A stretch of 64,000 nucleotides of DNA, taken from Caldilineaceae bacterium (GTDB lineage: Bacteria > Chloroflexota > Anaerolineae > Caldilineales > Caldilineaceae). The notes beneath the pieces are model-generated. The model ran no database searches. It had not been told where the DNA came from and was given only the letters and a program-made list of their open reading frames with translations. The stretch covers positions 1 through 64,000 of the forward strand of contig JAPKMW010000001.1 in the NCBI GenBank assembly GCA_026645575.1. The letters run 5' to 3'. Positions 1-9,496 of this stretch are shown one piece after another (positions within the stretch are counted from its first letter, which is position 1; each line of letters opens with the position of its first letter). A program made the translations under genes and the position numbers.

Positions 1-524
1 GACGAGTAATTCTGTTTCTCGACGAGTCGGCCTTTTACTTGTTACCGGGCGTGCGGCGCACGTGGGCGCCCATTCGGCAAACGCCGGTGCTGCGCTGTCC
101 GTTAACCCATGATCATCTTTCGGTGATCAGCGCCATTGCGCCCGATGGTTCGCTATTCTTGCACCTGCAACAGGATTCGTTCGACAGCTACGGCGTTATT
201 GCCTTTCTCCAGGACTTGCTGCGCGAGATTGCCGGTAAGCTGTTGATCATTTGGGATGGCGCACCGATTCATCGCAGTCAACTGATCAAACAATTTCTGG
301 CTGACGGGGCCGCCGAGCGCATCCAGTTGGAACGGCTACCCGCTTATGCGCCCGATCTCAATCCGGATGAAGGCATCTGGCATTATTTGAAACATGTCGA
401 GCTCGCCAACGTGTGTTGCAAAGACTTGGACGAACTCTCTCGCAAGCTCAATGTCGCTGCTGACAATCTTGGCGACAAACCAGAGATTATCCAAGCTTGT
501 TTTCAACAATGCGGTTATTACTAA
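1..524 (+). CDS. IS630-family transposase, C-terminal part (cut by window edge)
   Basis: DDE transposase that would move an IS630/Tc1-mariner type insertion sequence. The open frame runs in from the left edge (first full codon at base 3), so the N-terminal helix-turn-helix part lies outside the window. Three acidic motifs are visible in order: LFLDES, IWDGAPIHRS and DLNPDEGIWHYLK. They match the D..D..D/E catalytic triad and the usual TWAP-x-x-TP stretch of this family. The stop is at 522-524. The terminal inverted repeat on this side could not be identified. The element sits about 95 bp upstream of the PKS-NRPS gene and in the same direction, so it may have separated that gene from former upstream partners. 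Family assignment is firm; whether the copy is complete is unknown. Confidence 0.85.
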   Translation, partial: RVILFLDESAFYLLPGVRRTWAPIRQTPVLRCPLTHDHLSVISAIAPDGSLFLHLQQDSFDSYGVIAFLQDLLREIAGKLLIIWDGAPIHRSQLIKQFLADGAAERIQLERLPAYAPDLNPDEGIWHYLKHVELANVCCKDLDELSRKLNVAADNLGDKPEIIQACFQQCGYY

Positions 525-542
525 CCTTTGCGTTTATCAGTA

Positions 543-600
543 AGAGATAAAGAGATTGGACCTGTCGTCTTTCGTAATCTCTCAATCTCTCAATCTCTCC
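543..600. repeat. Low-complexity palindromic spacer
   Basis: The gap between the transposase and the PKS-NRPS carries GAGATTG-type units on the left and AATCTCTC units on the right, forming an imperfect hairpin. It shares its units with the spacer at 32984-33049 and with the in-frame insert at 61980-62095. Confidence 0.6.
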
Positions 601-619
601 CAAAAGACTGACGAACATC

Positions 620-3600
620 ATGTCAACACAACCCGACAACAAACGGCTGATGCAGCAAGCGCTGCTGGATCTGCGTGAACTGAAGAGTAAGCTGGCGGCA
701 ATGGAGCAGGCTCGGCGCGAGCCGATTGCGGTGATTGGCATGGGCTGTCGCTTCCCCCAAGCGGATAGCCCTGCGGCCTTCTGGCAACTGCTGCGCGACG
801 GGGTGGATGCCGTAGGCGAGATTCCCGCCGAACGCTGGGATGTCGATGCGCATTACGATCCCAACCCAGACACGCCAAAGAAGATGTATACACGCCAGGG
901 TGGCTTCCTCCAGGGCGTCTATCACTTTGACCCCGAATTTTTTGGCATCCCCCCGCGCGAGGCGTTGACCATGGACCCGCAACACCGCCTGCTGCTGGAA
1001 GTCAGTTGGGAAGCATTGGAACATGCGGGGCTGGCGGCGGAGCGGTTGGCGAACACAGAGACGGGCGTCTACGTCGGTTACATGAATCGCGACCACCCGC
1101 AGTGGTACAGCGACGACGAACAGCAAGCCGACCCTTATCTGCTCACCGGCAACAGCTTTAGCTTTATTGCCGGGCGCCTCTCTTATCTGTTGGGCTTGCA
1201 AGGGCCGAGTATGGTGGTGGCGACTGAGTGTTCCTCTTCGCTGGTGACGGTGCATTTGGCCTGTCAGGCATTGCGCCTGGGCGAGTGTGACCTGGCGCTG
1301 GCCGGCGGTGTCAACCTAATCCTGCACCCGGTCGCCAATGTGATGCTCTCCAAGCTACGGGCGCTCTCACCGGATGGACGCTGCAAAACCTTTGACGCCG
1401 CCGGCGATGGTTATGGCCGTGGCGAAGGGTGTGGCATGGTTGTCCTCAAACGGCTTTCCGATGCCGTGGCAGCGGGTGATCCGATCCTGGCCGTCATTCG
1501 TGGGTCGGCGGTTAATCATGACGGCCCTAGCGCCGGGTTGACCGTACCCAATGGGGCAGCACAAGAAAAGTTGTTGCGCAAAGCGTTGGCGGCGGCGGAT
1601 GTCAAGCCGGAAACCATTGACTATGTTGAGGCGCATGGCACCGGCACCACTCTCGGTGATCCGATTGAGATCAACGCCATGATGAAGGTCTACGGGCAAA
1701 AACGGAGTAAGCCCTTACTGGTCGGCTCGGTCAAGACCAATGTCGGCCACCTGGAAGCCGCGGCGGGCATTGTTGGCTTGATGAAGGTGGTTCTGGCCTT
1801 CCAGCACGAAGCGATCCCGCCCCATCTCCACCTGCGCCAGCCCAACCCCTACATCGCCTGGGATCAGATCCCGGTGCAGGTGCCGACGGCTTTAACGCCC
1901 TGGCCTGCTAGCGACAAACCGCGCCTGGCCGCCGTCAGTTCCTTTGGCCTCAGCGGCATCAACGCCCATCTCATTGTCGAAGAAGCCCCCAACCAATCAG
2001 CCAACCAACCTTCGACAGATCTCAGGTCGAAGCCAACCAACCCACCAACCCTTCACCTACTCACCCTCAGCGCCAAGAACGAAGCGGCGCTCCAGGCATT
2101 GGGGGCGCGCTTTAGCGACTATTTGGCGACGCAGCCGCAAGTGAATCTGGCGGATATCTCGTTTACCGCCAACACCGGTCGCGACCATTTTTCCCATCGG
2201 CTGGCCGTGGTAGCGGCTTCGCCGGCAGAGGCGGCAGCCACGTTGCAGAGTACCACAGGTACGGTTGCTACGCCTGATCCCAAAGTCGCCTTTTTGTTCA
2301 CCGGCCAGGGTGCGCAATATATCAACATGGGGCGTGAACTCTACGCCACCCAACCGCTTTTCCGTCAGGCCATTGACCGCTGTGATGAACTTTTGCGCGC
2401 CGAACTTGGACGTTCTTTGCTCACCATTTTATATCCTGGTGCGGATGATGATGCGGATTTAATCAACCAAACCGCTTATACACAGCCGGCGCTTTTTGCC
2501 ATCGAATACGCCCTGGCGGAGCTGTGGCAAGCCTGGGGCATCAAACCGGCTTTTGTGATGGGTCACAGTGTGGGCGAATATGTAGCGGCTTGTGTGGCAG
2601 GGGTTTTTAGCTTGGCCGATGGCTTGAAATTAATTGCCGCTCGTGGCCGTTTGATGCAAGCGTTGCCTGCCAACGGTGCAATGGTGGCGATCATGGCGCC
2701 GGTCACGGCAGTGGCCGATGCTCTGGCTCCAGTGGCAGCGACGGTTTCGATTGCCGCGGTCAATGGGCCGCAAAATGTGGTCATCGCCGGTGAGACGCAA
2801 GCGGTGCAGCAGGTGGTGCAACACTTTGTGGCCCAGGGCATCAAAACCACTCCACTGACTGTTTCCCACGCCTTCCATTCACCCCTCATGGAGCCGATCG
2901 TAGATGATTTTGCTAACGTAGCGCGCACCGTTACCTATGCACCTCCGCGCATTCCCCTGGTTTCCAACCTGACCGGCACGGTGGTGAATACGGAAGTGAC
3001 GACGCCGGATTATTGGTGTCAACATATACGCCAGCCAGTCATGTTTGCCGCCGGCATGGATACATTGGCCCAACGGGGCGTCACGACCTATGTCGAAATC
3101 GGCCCCAAACCCGTTTTGCTGGGCATGGGTCGCCAATGCCTTGAAGCAACCGAACTTACGAATACCCCATATCCAATACCTAATCGCCAATGGCTTCCCA
3201 GCCTACGGCCCGATCAGGAATGGCGCCAACTGTTGAGTAGCTTGGGAGCGCTGCATACGCATGGCGTGGCTGTCGATTGGGTAGCGTTTTATCAGGGTGA
3301 AGCGCATCGCCGGGTGGCGTTACCAACCTATCCCTTCCAGCGCAAACGGTATGTGGGCTTTACACCACCGGAGCTACGTCAGCGGAGTAGTCGGTCGCCG
3401 CAAACGCCGATCATTGAACTGCTGAATCAAGGTAATACTGCGCAGTTGGCGCATCTGCTCACTGGCAGCGGTAACTTTTCACCAGAACAGCAGGCGTTCT
3501 TGCCAACGCTTTTACAGACGCTCATTCAGCAGCACCAGGCGCAATTGACAGCGCACAGCCAAGAGGGTTGGCAGCATGATCGCGTAAATGGTTCATCAGC

Positions 3601-6600
3601 AAATGGCACAGGTACGGCTCAAGCGAGCCAACCGCTCTGGCAGCTTTGGCAAAGTACGCCGCCAGCGGAGCAATTGCCTTTGTTGACCACCGCACTGGAA
3701 AAACAGATTGCGTATGTGCTTGGCTATCGCGGGGTAGAAGCGCCAGCGCTTGACCACACCTGTTCGCTGCTCGACCTGGGGCTGGATTCGCTCATGGGGG
3801 TCGAGTTGCGCAACTGGGTCAAGGGTGCGCTCAATCTCGAAATCAACATGGCCGAGTTTTTGGCCGGGCCAAACATTGATGGGCTGGCCGCCCACCTCCA
3901 TGAACAATTAACCAATGAGGTTGTTGGGGTGGATGGAAGCAGTGGGCGCGATACGCCGACCATCCGTGTTCAGCACAGCAGAGCAGAAGTTGACACCGCT
4001 GTTCACCCGTTGTCGCATGGGCAGCAGGCGCTCTGGTTCATCCAGCAGAGTGCGCCGGAGAATAGCGCCTATAATGTAGGGCTGGCCTTCCGGCTGCGCT
4101 CGGCCATTGACAGCGAGGCGTTACGGCAGGCGTTTCAACATCTGGTCAACCGCCATGCTGCGCTGCGCACCACCTTTGCCCCTTCCCCGGCAACCGAGGA
4201 TCTGGTGCAGATCGTGCATCTTTATCAGGCAGTCGATTTTGCCCAGATCGATGCGCCCTGGTCAGCGGATGAGTTGCACGCTAAGGTGGCGGAAGCCTAC
4301 GCCTCGCCCTTTGATCTGGCGCAGGGGCCGTTGATGCGTGTGCGACTCTTCACTCGTAACAGCGCCGATCATGTGCTGTTGATCACCTTCCATCACATCA
4401 TTTGTGACGCCTGGTCCACCTGGACGCTGCTGGGCGAACTATGGACATTGTACCCCGTGCTAAAAGCGGGTGCGCCCATGCCCTTCCCATTGCAGGTCGC
4501 GCCCGCCACCACCTATGGCGACTTTGCCCGTTGGCAGCAGGCCATGATCGCCGGGACGGAAGGTGAACGCTTGTGGCGCTATTGGCAGGAACAGTTGGCC
4601 GACGCCCAAACCATTCTCGATCTGCCGACCGATTATCCGCGTCCGGCGGTGCAGACGTATCGCGGCGCATCCCAAGCCCTCCCGATTGATCGTGAAATGA
4701 CTCAGGGTTTACGCGATCTGGCGCGCGCTGAAAATGCGACCCTTTACATGACGCTGCTGGCAGCTTATCAACTGTTGCTCCACCGTTACACCGGACAGGA
4801 GGACATTCTGGTCGGGTCGGCGATGGCAGGGCGCGGGCAAGCACAATTTGCCGAAGTGGTCGGTTATTTTGTCAACCCGGTGGTGATGCGCGGGCGCTTG
4901 GAAGGCAATCCAACCTTCCAGGCATTCCTGCAACAAGTGCGCGCCACGGCGCTGGCTGCTTTTGCCCATCAAGAATACCCCTATCCGCTGTTGGTGGCGC
5001 GGCTGCACCCCAAGCGCGACCCCAGCCGGTCGCCGCTCTTCCAAGTCGATTTTACCTTGCAAAAGCTGCCGCCAATTGCGGAACAGTTTAAACAGGCTGG
5101 TCAGAACGGCGGCCCAGGTGCCCTGGTTATGGAACCATTCGCCCTGGCTGAAGAAGAAGGTCAATTTGACCTGAGCCTGCACATCTTTGATGAAGGCGAG
5201 AGCCTGCGCGCGGTCTTTAAGTACAACACCGATCTCTTTGCCCCGGCGACCATCGCCCGCATGGCCGGCCACTTTGAAACTTTGCTCACTGGCATTCTCG
5301 CCAACCCCCAAGCGCACCTGGGTGAATTGCCCTTGTTGACCGCCGCCGAACGCCAGCAACTTCTCGACACCTGGAACGACACCCAAACCGACCAACTCGC
5401 CTTCCCCCTGACGCAACCCGTCCATGAAGTCTTTGCCGCACAGGTGGCGCGGACGCCCGAAGCTGTCGCCGTAGTCTATGACAAGGTGACAAGGTGGCAA
5501 GGTGACAAGGTGACAAGTGACAAGGTGACAAGTGACAAGGTGACAAGTCACCCCTTCACCCGGTCACCCCTTCACCCTGACTTCGACGAGCTCAGTCGAG
5601 TCGTCACCTTGTCATACGCCGAACTCAACCGCCGCGCCAACCAACTAGCCCACTACCTACGCACGCAGGGCGTCGGGCCAGAGGTGTTGGTCGGGGTTTG
5701 TTTGGAACGGAGACCCGAATTGGTGGTGGCGATTTTGGCGGTGTTGAAGGCAGGTGGGGCGTATGTGCCGTTAGACCCCAGCTACCCGTCGGAGCGTTTG
5801 ACCTTTATGGTGGAAGATGCCGCGGTGCGGGTGTTGATTACCCAGCAAGCGCTGGCGGTGGCCTTACAGGCGCGCCTGCCCATCAACGCGCCGTTGCTCT
5901 ATCTGGATGAAGCCTGGGATGTAATTGCCCAGCAGCCCGAACACAACCCAGATGTACCAGTGCGACCGGACAACCTGGCCTACGTGATCTACACTTCCGG
6001 CTCTACGGGCAAACCGAAGGGGACGCTGATTGAACACCGAGGACTGAGCAACTATCTGGCCTGGTGTGTGCAGGCGTATAACGTGGCGGCGGGGGTTGGT
6101 GCGCCGGTCAACTCGTCGATAGGCTTTGACGCCACCATTACCAGTTTCTTCTCGCCGCTGCTGGTGGGCGGGCAGGTGGTGTTGATCCCGGAGCAGGATG
6201 AGATTGAAATGTTATGCCGAGCGCTGACAGGCGAAGATCAATTTAGCCTGGTGAAGATTACCCCGGCCCATTTGGAGATTCTCAGCCACCTGTTGACGAC
6301 AGCGGGAGAGACGCCACCCCCCATCAAGGCCAACGCCTTTGTCATCGGCGGCGAGGCGCTCTTTGGGCATCATCTGACCTTCTGGCAACGCTACGCGCCC
6401 TGGACGCGGCTAATCAATGAGTATGGGCCGACGGAGACGGTGGTTGGTTGCTGCATCTATGAAGCACAGGAGGCGATTACCGGGCCGGTAGCGATTGGCC
6501 GGCCCATTGCCAACACCCAGCTTTATATCCTGGATCAATATCGCCAGCCGGTGCCGGTTGGCGTGCCGGGTGAACTCTATATTGGCGGCGCCGGCGTGGC

Positions 6601-8212
6601 GCGTGGCTATCTCAACCGCCCAGCGTTGACCGCCGAACGCTTTATTCGCGACCCGTTCCGCAGCGAACCAACCGCCCGCCTCTATAAAACCGGCGATCTG
6701 GCGCGCTACCTGCCCGACGGCAATCTTGAATATCTAGGACGGCGTGACCATCAGGTGAAGATTCGTGGCTATCGCATTGAACTAGGCGAGATTGAAGCGG
6801 TCTTGACCCAACATCGGCAGGTACGTGAAGTGGTGGTGCTGGCCCGTGCGATTCAAGGCGGTGATAAGCAGCTTGTTGCCTATCTCATCTTAAAAGCGCC
6901 CGCGGCTGGTAGCTTCGAGGCCGAGCTACGTCGCTATTTGCAAGAACAGTTGCCGGAGTACATGGTTCCCAGCCACTTTGTCATCTTGGATGCTTTCCCG
7001 CTGACCAGCAACGGCAAGGTGGATCGCGCCGCGCTACCGGCGCCGACGCTGGGCGATACGGGCGAACGCTTTGTGCCGCCGCGCGACAGCACCGAGATGC
7101 GGCTGGCAACCATTTGGAAGACAATTCTGGGCTTGCCACAGGTGGGGGTACTGCATAACTTCTTTGACCTGGGGGGCAATTCGTTGCTGGCCGTGCGGCT
7201 GGTGGCGCATATTCAGCAGGAGTTTGGCAAAACTTTACCGCTGGCCTCGCTTTTCCAGCGCGGGAATGTGGAGCAGATGGCGGCGTTGTTGCGCCAGAAT
7301 GGGCAAGCGACTGCGTCGGTACACTCACCCCTGGCGCCGATCCAGACCACCGGCACAAAACCACCCTTCTTCTGTGTGCCAGGGGCCGGCGGTTATGTGA
7401 TCTACCTCTATCAACTGGCGCGCTGTTTGGGCGCGGATCAGCCCTTCTATGGGCTGCAAGCAGCCGGGCTGGATGGCGACGAGCCGCCCCACAGCACCGT
7501 GGAAGCGATGGCCGCCTACTATATCGACGCCCTGCGCACCGTACAACCAGAAGGGCCATACTATCTGGGTGGTCACTCGCTGGGCGGCTGGGTGGCCTTT
7601 GAGATGGCGCAACAGTTGCAACGCCAGGGGCAAGCGGTGGCGTTGGTGGCGATTATCGATACGCCGGCGCCGGAACTGGCGCATATTGTCGATCAGAGTG
7701 GTTGGGATGATGCCCGCTGGTTGGTGGAGTTGTCCTATCGGATCAAACATCTGCTGGCGCCGACATTGGAAGTTACCTATGAGGCGCTCCAACCACTCAA
7801 CCCCGAAGAACAATTGCGTTATCTACAAACCCAACTGGCGGCGGTCAACCTTTTCCCGGCGGAGGCCGGCCTGGAACAGTTACAACGGCTGTTGGAGATT
7901 TTCAAGGCCCATTCGCAGGTGCGCTATACCATTCCCGCTACGGCCACCCCGACGCCGCTGGCGCTTTTCCGCACCCAAACCGAATTTGGCCCCGGTGCAG
8001 AAGCAAGTGACGATTCGCATTTTATTGAACTTGCCAACCCCACCACCGATACAGCCTGGGGTTGGGCCGCCTATGGCCCGACGACGGTTGACATCCTGCC
8101 AGGCGATCACCTGAGCATTCTCAATGAACCCCATGTCCATGAATTAGCCGCCTGCGTCGCCGCGGCGTTGACAGAAGCGACAACACGTGAAGGAAGAGAG
8201 ATGGTTGGGTAG
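620..8212 (+). CDS. Hybrid PKS-NRPS: KS-AT-ACP-C-A-PCP-TE
   Basis: A 2530-residue assembly-line enzyme. Residues 1-34 are helical and docking-like. The KS (about 35-455) has Cys204, His339 (HGTGT) and His377 (KTNVGH), but reads ATECSSS instead of DTACSSS. The AT (about 556-860) has GHSVGE with Ser650 and HAFH at 750-753, the malonyl-type motif. The ACP Ser is 1057. The C domain (about 1129-1585) has HHIICD at 1258-1263. The A domain (about 1601-2140) has YTSGSTGKPKG and NEYGPTE. The PCP Ser is 2188 and the TE (about 2248-2530) has GHSLGG with Ser2320. No KR, DH, ER or E domain is present. From motif alignment to GrsA I read the A-domain code as D-A-T-K-V-G-E-V-G-K, closest to Asn-type codes. 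Expected product: a beta-ketoacyl amide of one amino acid. Two repeat elements are inserted in frame. No clear Shine-Dalgarno precedes the ATG. Confidence 0.92.
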   Translation: MSTQPDNKRLMQQALLDLRELKSKLAAMEQARREPIAVIGMGCRFPQADSPAAFWQLLRDGVDAVGEIPAERWDVDAHYDPNPDTPKKMYTRQGGFLQGVYHFDPEFFGIPPREALTMDPQHRLLLEVSWEALEHAGLAAERLANTETGVYVGYMNRDHPQWYSDDEQQADPYLLTGNSFSFIAGRLSYLLGLQGPSMVVATECSSSLVTVHLACQALRLGECDLALAGGVNLILHPVANVMLSKLRALSPDGRCKTFDAAGDGYGRGEGCGMVVLKRLSDAVAAGDPILAVIRGSAVNHDGPSAGLTVPNGAAQEKLLRKALAAADVKPETIDYVEAHGTGTTLGDPIEINAMMKVYGQKRSKPLLVGSVKTNVGHLEAAAGIVGLMKVVLAFQHEAIPPHLHLRQPNPYIAWDQIPVQVPTALTPWPASDKPRLAAVSSFGLSGINAHLIVEEAPNQSANQPSTDLRSKPTNPPTLHLLTLSAKNEAALQALGARFSDYLATQPQVNLADISFTANTGRDHFSHRLAVVAASPAEAAATLQSTTGTVATPDPKVAFLFTGQGAQYINMGRELYATQPLFRQAIDRCDELLRAELGRSLLTILYPGADDDADLINQTAYTQPALFAIEYALAELWQAWGIKPAFVMGHSVGEYVAACVAGVFSLADGLKLIAARGRLMQALPANGAMVAIMAPVTAVADALAPVAATVSIAAVNGPQNVVIAGETQAVQQVVQHFVAQGIKTTPLTVSHAFHSPLMEPIVDDFANVARTVTYAPPRIPLVSNLTGTVVNTEVTTPDYWCQHIRQPVMFAAGMDTLAQRGVTTYVEIGPKPVLLGMGRQCLEATELTNTPYPIPNRQWLPSLRPDQEWRQLLSSLGALHTHGVAVDWVAFYQGEAHRRVALPTYPFQRKRYVGFTPPELRQRSSRSPQTPIIELLNQGNTAQLAHLLTGSGNFSPEQQAFLPTLLQTLIQQHQAQLTAHSQEGWQHDRVNGSSANGTGTAQASQPLWQLWQSTPPAEQLPLLTTALEKQIAYVLGYRGVEAPALDHTCSLLDLGLDSLMGVELRNWVKGALNLEINMAEFLAGPNIDGLAAHLHEQLTNEVVGVDGSSGRDTPTIRVQHSRAEVDTAVHPLSHGQQALWFIQQSAPENSAYNVGLAFRLRSAIDSEALRQAFQHLVNRHAALRTTFAPSPATEDLVQIVHLYQAVDFAQIDAPWSADELHAKVAEAYASPFDLAQGPLMRVRLFTRNSADHVLLITFHHIICDAWSTWTLLGELWTLYPVLKAGAPMPFPLQVAPATTYGDFARWQQAMIAGTEGERLWRYWQEQLADAQTILDLPTDYPRPAVQTYRGASQALPIDREMTQGLRDLARAENATLYMTLLAAYQLLLHRYTGQEDILVGSAMAGRGQAQFAEVVGYFVNPVVMRGRLEGNPTFQAFLQQVRATALAAFAHQEYPYPLLVARLHPKRDPSRSPLFQVDFTLQKLPPIAEQFKQAGQNGGPGALVMEPFALAEEEGQFDLSLHIFDEGESLRAVFKYNTDLFAPATIARMAGHFETLLTGILANPQAHLGELPLLTAAERQQLLDTWNDTQTDQLAFPLTQPVHEVFAAQVARTPEAVAVVYDKVTRWQGDKVTSDKVTSDKVTSHPFTRSPLHPDFDELSRVVTLSYAELNRRANQLAHYLRTQGVGPEVLVGVCLERRPELVVAILAVLKAGGAYVPLDPSYPSERLTFMVEDAAVRVLITQQALAVALQARLPINAPLLYLDEAWDVIAQQPEHNPDVPVRPDNLAYVIYTSGSTGKPKGTLIEHRGLSNYLAWCVQAYNVAAGVGAPVNSSIGFDATITSFFSPLLVGGQVVLIPEQDEIEMLCRALTGEDQFSLVKITPAHLEILSHLLTTAGETPPPIKANAFVIGGEALFGHHLTFWQRYAPWTRLINEYGPTETVVGCCIYEAQEAITGPVAIGRPIANTQLYILDQYRQPVPVGVPGELYIGGAGVARGYLNRPALTAERFIRDPFRSEPTARLYKTGDLARYLPDGNLEYLGRRDHQVKIRGYRIELGEIEAVLTQHRQVREVVVLARAIQGGDKQLVAYLILKAPAAGSFEAELRRYLQEQLPEYMVPSHFVILDAFPLTSNGKVDRAALPAPTLGDTGERFVPPRDSTEMRLATIWKTILGLPQVGVLHNFFDLGGNSLLAVRLVAHIQQEFGKTLPLASLFQRGNVEQMAALLRQNGQATASVHSPLAPIQTTGTKPPFFCVPGAGGYVIYLYQLARCLGADQPFYGLQAAGLDGDEPPHSTVEAMAAYYIDALRTVQPEGPYYLGGHSLGGWVAFEMAQQLQRQGQAVALVAIIDTPAPELAHIVDQSGWDDARWLVELSYRIKHLLAPTLEVTYEALQPLNPEEQLRYLQTQLAAVNLFPAEAGLEQLQRLLEIFKAHSQVRYTIPATATPTPLALFRTQTEFGPGAEASDDSHFIELANPTTDTAWGWAAYGPTTVDILPGDHLSILNEPHVHELAACVAAALTEATTREGREMVG
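1991..2051 (+). repeat. In-frame palindromic element in the KS-AT linker
   Basis: CCAACCAA-type arms flank a core (2011-2031) reading TTCGACAGATCTCAGGTCGAA. The 61 bases encode about 20 residues rich in N, Q, P and T, just after the KS end motif HLIVEEAP. The same arms occur in intergenic spacers at 17627-17710 and 24602-24675. Confidence 0.7.
5480..5615 (+). repeat. In-frame repeat element inside the adenylation domain
   Basis: Tandem GACAAGGTGACAAGT units on the left, CACCCCTTCACC units on the right and a core CTTCGACGAGCTCAGTCGAG form a hairpin-like element. It encodes residues 1621-1661, between the strand VAVVY and the motif VTLSYAELN, which are normally only a few residues apart. The frame is kept with no stop codon. 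Confidence 0.8.
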
Positions 8213-8257
8213 ATCGTTGGTTGAGCTTGTCGAAACCAACGATCTACCCAACCATCT
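8199..8257. repeat. Perfect inverted repeat at the PKS-NRPS stop
   Basis: Arms of 23 bases (8200-8222 and 8234-8256) flank the loop GAGCTTGTCGA. The left arm contains the last codons and TAG stop of the PKS-NRPS; the right arm ends just before the ribosome-binding site of the next gene. It could act as a terminator or attenuator but lacks a T-run. Confidence 0.85.
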
Positions 8258-8274
8258 CCAAAAGGAGAAACGTA

Positions 8275-9486
8275 ATGGCAACTGCAATTATGCTCAACCT
8301 GCCGGAAGCAGGGCATATGAATCCGAGCTTTCCGTTATTGGCGGCATTGGTGCAACGGGGGGAGCGGGTGATTTGTTACGGGGTGGAACCCTTCCGCGCC
8401 GCCGTTGAAGCGGCGGGGGCGGAATATCGCAGCTACCCGAGTCCACAAGCGCTGATCCCGCCGGCGCACAAGGGGGGGCTTTTTAGTGTGATGGCCTTCC
8501 TGGCGAGTGCGACGGAGGCGATCCTGCCCACATTGTTGGCGGAGATACGCGCCATCAACCCCGATTATCTGTTGATCGATTCAATGTCGATGTGGGGCGG
8601 GCTGGTGCAACAAGTGTTGCAGATTCCGGCCATTACGATCAGTTCGGTCTTTGTGACCTACCCCAAGATGACGGTCGAGCAGATGATCCACATGAACTAT
8701 GGACAATTGCCGAAAGAGATGTTACTCAATGGCATTGATGCGCTGCACAACTACTTTGAGATCAGCCAACGGATCGACCGGCAACATGGCACACAAAGCC
8801 CCAATATTGTGGGCGCCTTTAGCAATGCACAGTCCTTAAACGTTCTTTTTACGTCACAGGATTTTCACCCCGGTGGCGAAGTCTTTTATGCAGATCACTA
8901 TAAATTTGTCGGGCCATCGGTTGGGTTACGGGCAGAAGCCATTGGCTTTCCTTTTGAACAGTTGCGTGATGCGCCACTGGTCTATATCTCCTTGGGTACC
9001 ATCTTCAACGAGCAACCGGATTTTTACAACGCCTGTTTTGCCGCCTTTGGCGATATGCCTTTCCAGGTGGTGATGGCAATTGGTGACAAAGTGGAGCCGG
9101 CGACATTAGCGGCACCGCCCGCCAACTTTATTGTCCAACCCACCGTTCCGCAGTTGGAAATTCTGCAACGGGCCGCACTCTTTATCACCCACGGCGGCAT
9201 GAATAGCACCAGTGAAGGGTTGCTCTATGGCGTGCCGCTGATTGTGGTGCCGCAACATGGCGATCAATTTATTGTCGCCAGTCGGGTGGTCGATGTGGGG
9301 GCCGGATTGATGCTGCCGGCGGCGCAGGCCGTTCCGGCAGCGCTGAAAGGGATGGCGATGCAAGTGCTAGCCACCCCAAGCTTCAAGGAACGCGCCCAGG
9401 CCATGAGCCGCTCCTTACACGCCGGTGGCGGACCACAACGGGCGGCGGATGAGATCGTGGCGCATATCAACAAGTTGGTTGGGTAG
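8275..9486 (+). CDS. GT1 family (MGT-type) glycosyltransferase 1
   Basis: Retaining the GT-B plan, this 403-residue enzyme should transfer a sugar from an NDP-sugar to a small lipophilic acceptor. The N-terminal acceptor domain starts MATAIMLNLPEAGHMNPSF. The C-terminal donor domain has [18 protein letters not shown] then MNSTSEG and a PQHGDQ motif, typical of macrolide-type GT1 enzymes. I start it at ATG 8275, behind AAAAGGAG, because the longer frame upstream is only the right arm of the palindrome. It is the first of three paralogues in the cluster and, by visible motifs, is closer to the third (13669) than the second. The natural acceptor is presumably the PKS-NRPS product; this is inference from position. 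Confidence 0.88.
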   Translation: MATAIMLNLPEAGHMNPSFPLLAALVQRGERVICYGVEPFRAAVEAAGAEYRSYPSPQALIPPAHKGGLFSVMAFLASATEAILPTLLAEIRAINPDYLLIDSMSMWGGLVQQVLQIPAITISSVFVTYPKMTVEQMIHMNYGQLPKEMLLNGIDALHNYFEISQRIDRQHGTQSPNIVGAFSNAQSLNVLFTSQDFHPGGEVFYADHYKFVGPSVGLRAEAIGFPFEQLRDAPLVYISLGTIFNEQPDFYNACFAAFGDMPFQVVMAIGDKVEPATLAAPPANFIVQPTVPQLEILQRAALFITHGGMNSTSEGLLYGVPLIVVPQHGDQFIVASRVVDVGAGLMLPAAQAVPAALKGMAMQVLATPSFKERAQAMSRSLHAGGGPQRAADEIVAHINKLVG

Positions 9487-9496
9487 GGAGAATCCT

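Noticed and set aside
4709..5551. A 280-codon minus-strand frame starting in the repeat
   Set aside because: It lies within the C and A domains of the PKS-NRPS and its start is translated repeat (CHLVTCHLVT), with no domain.
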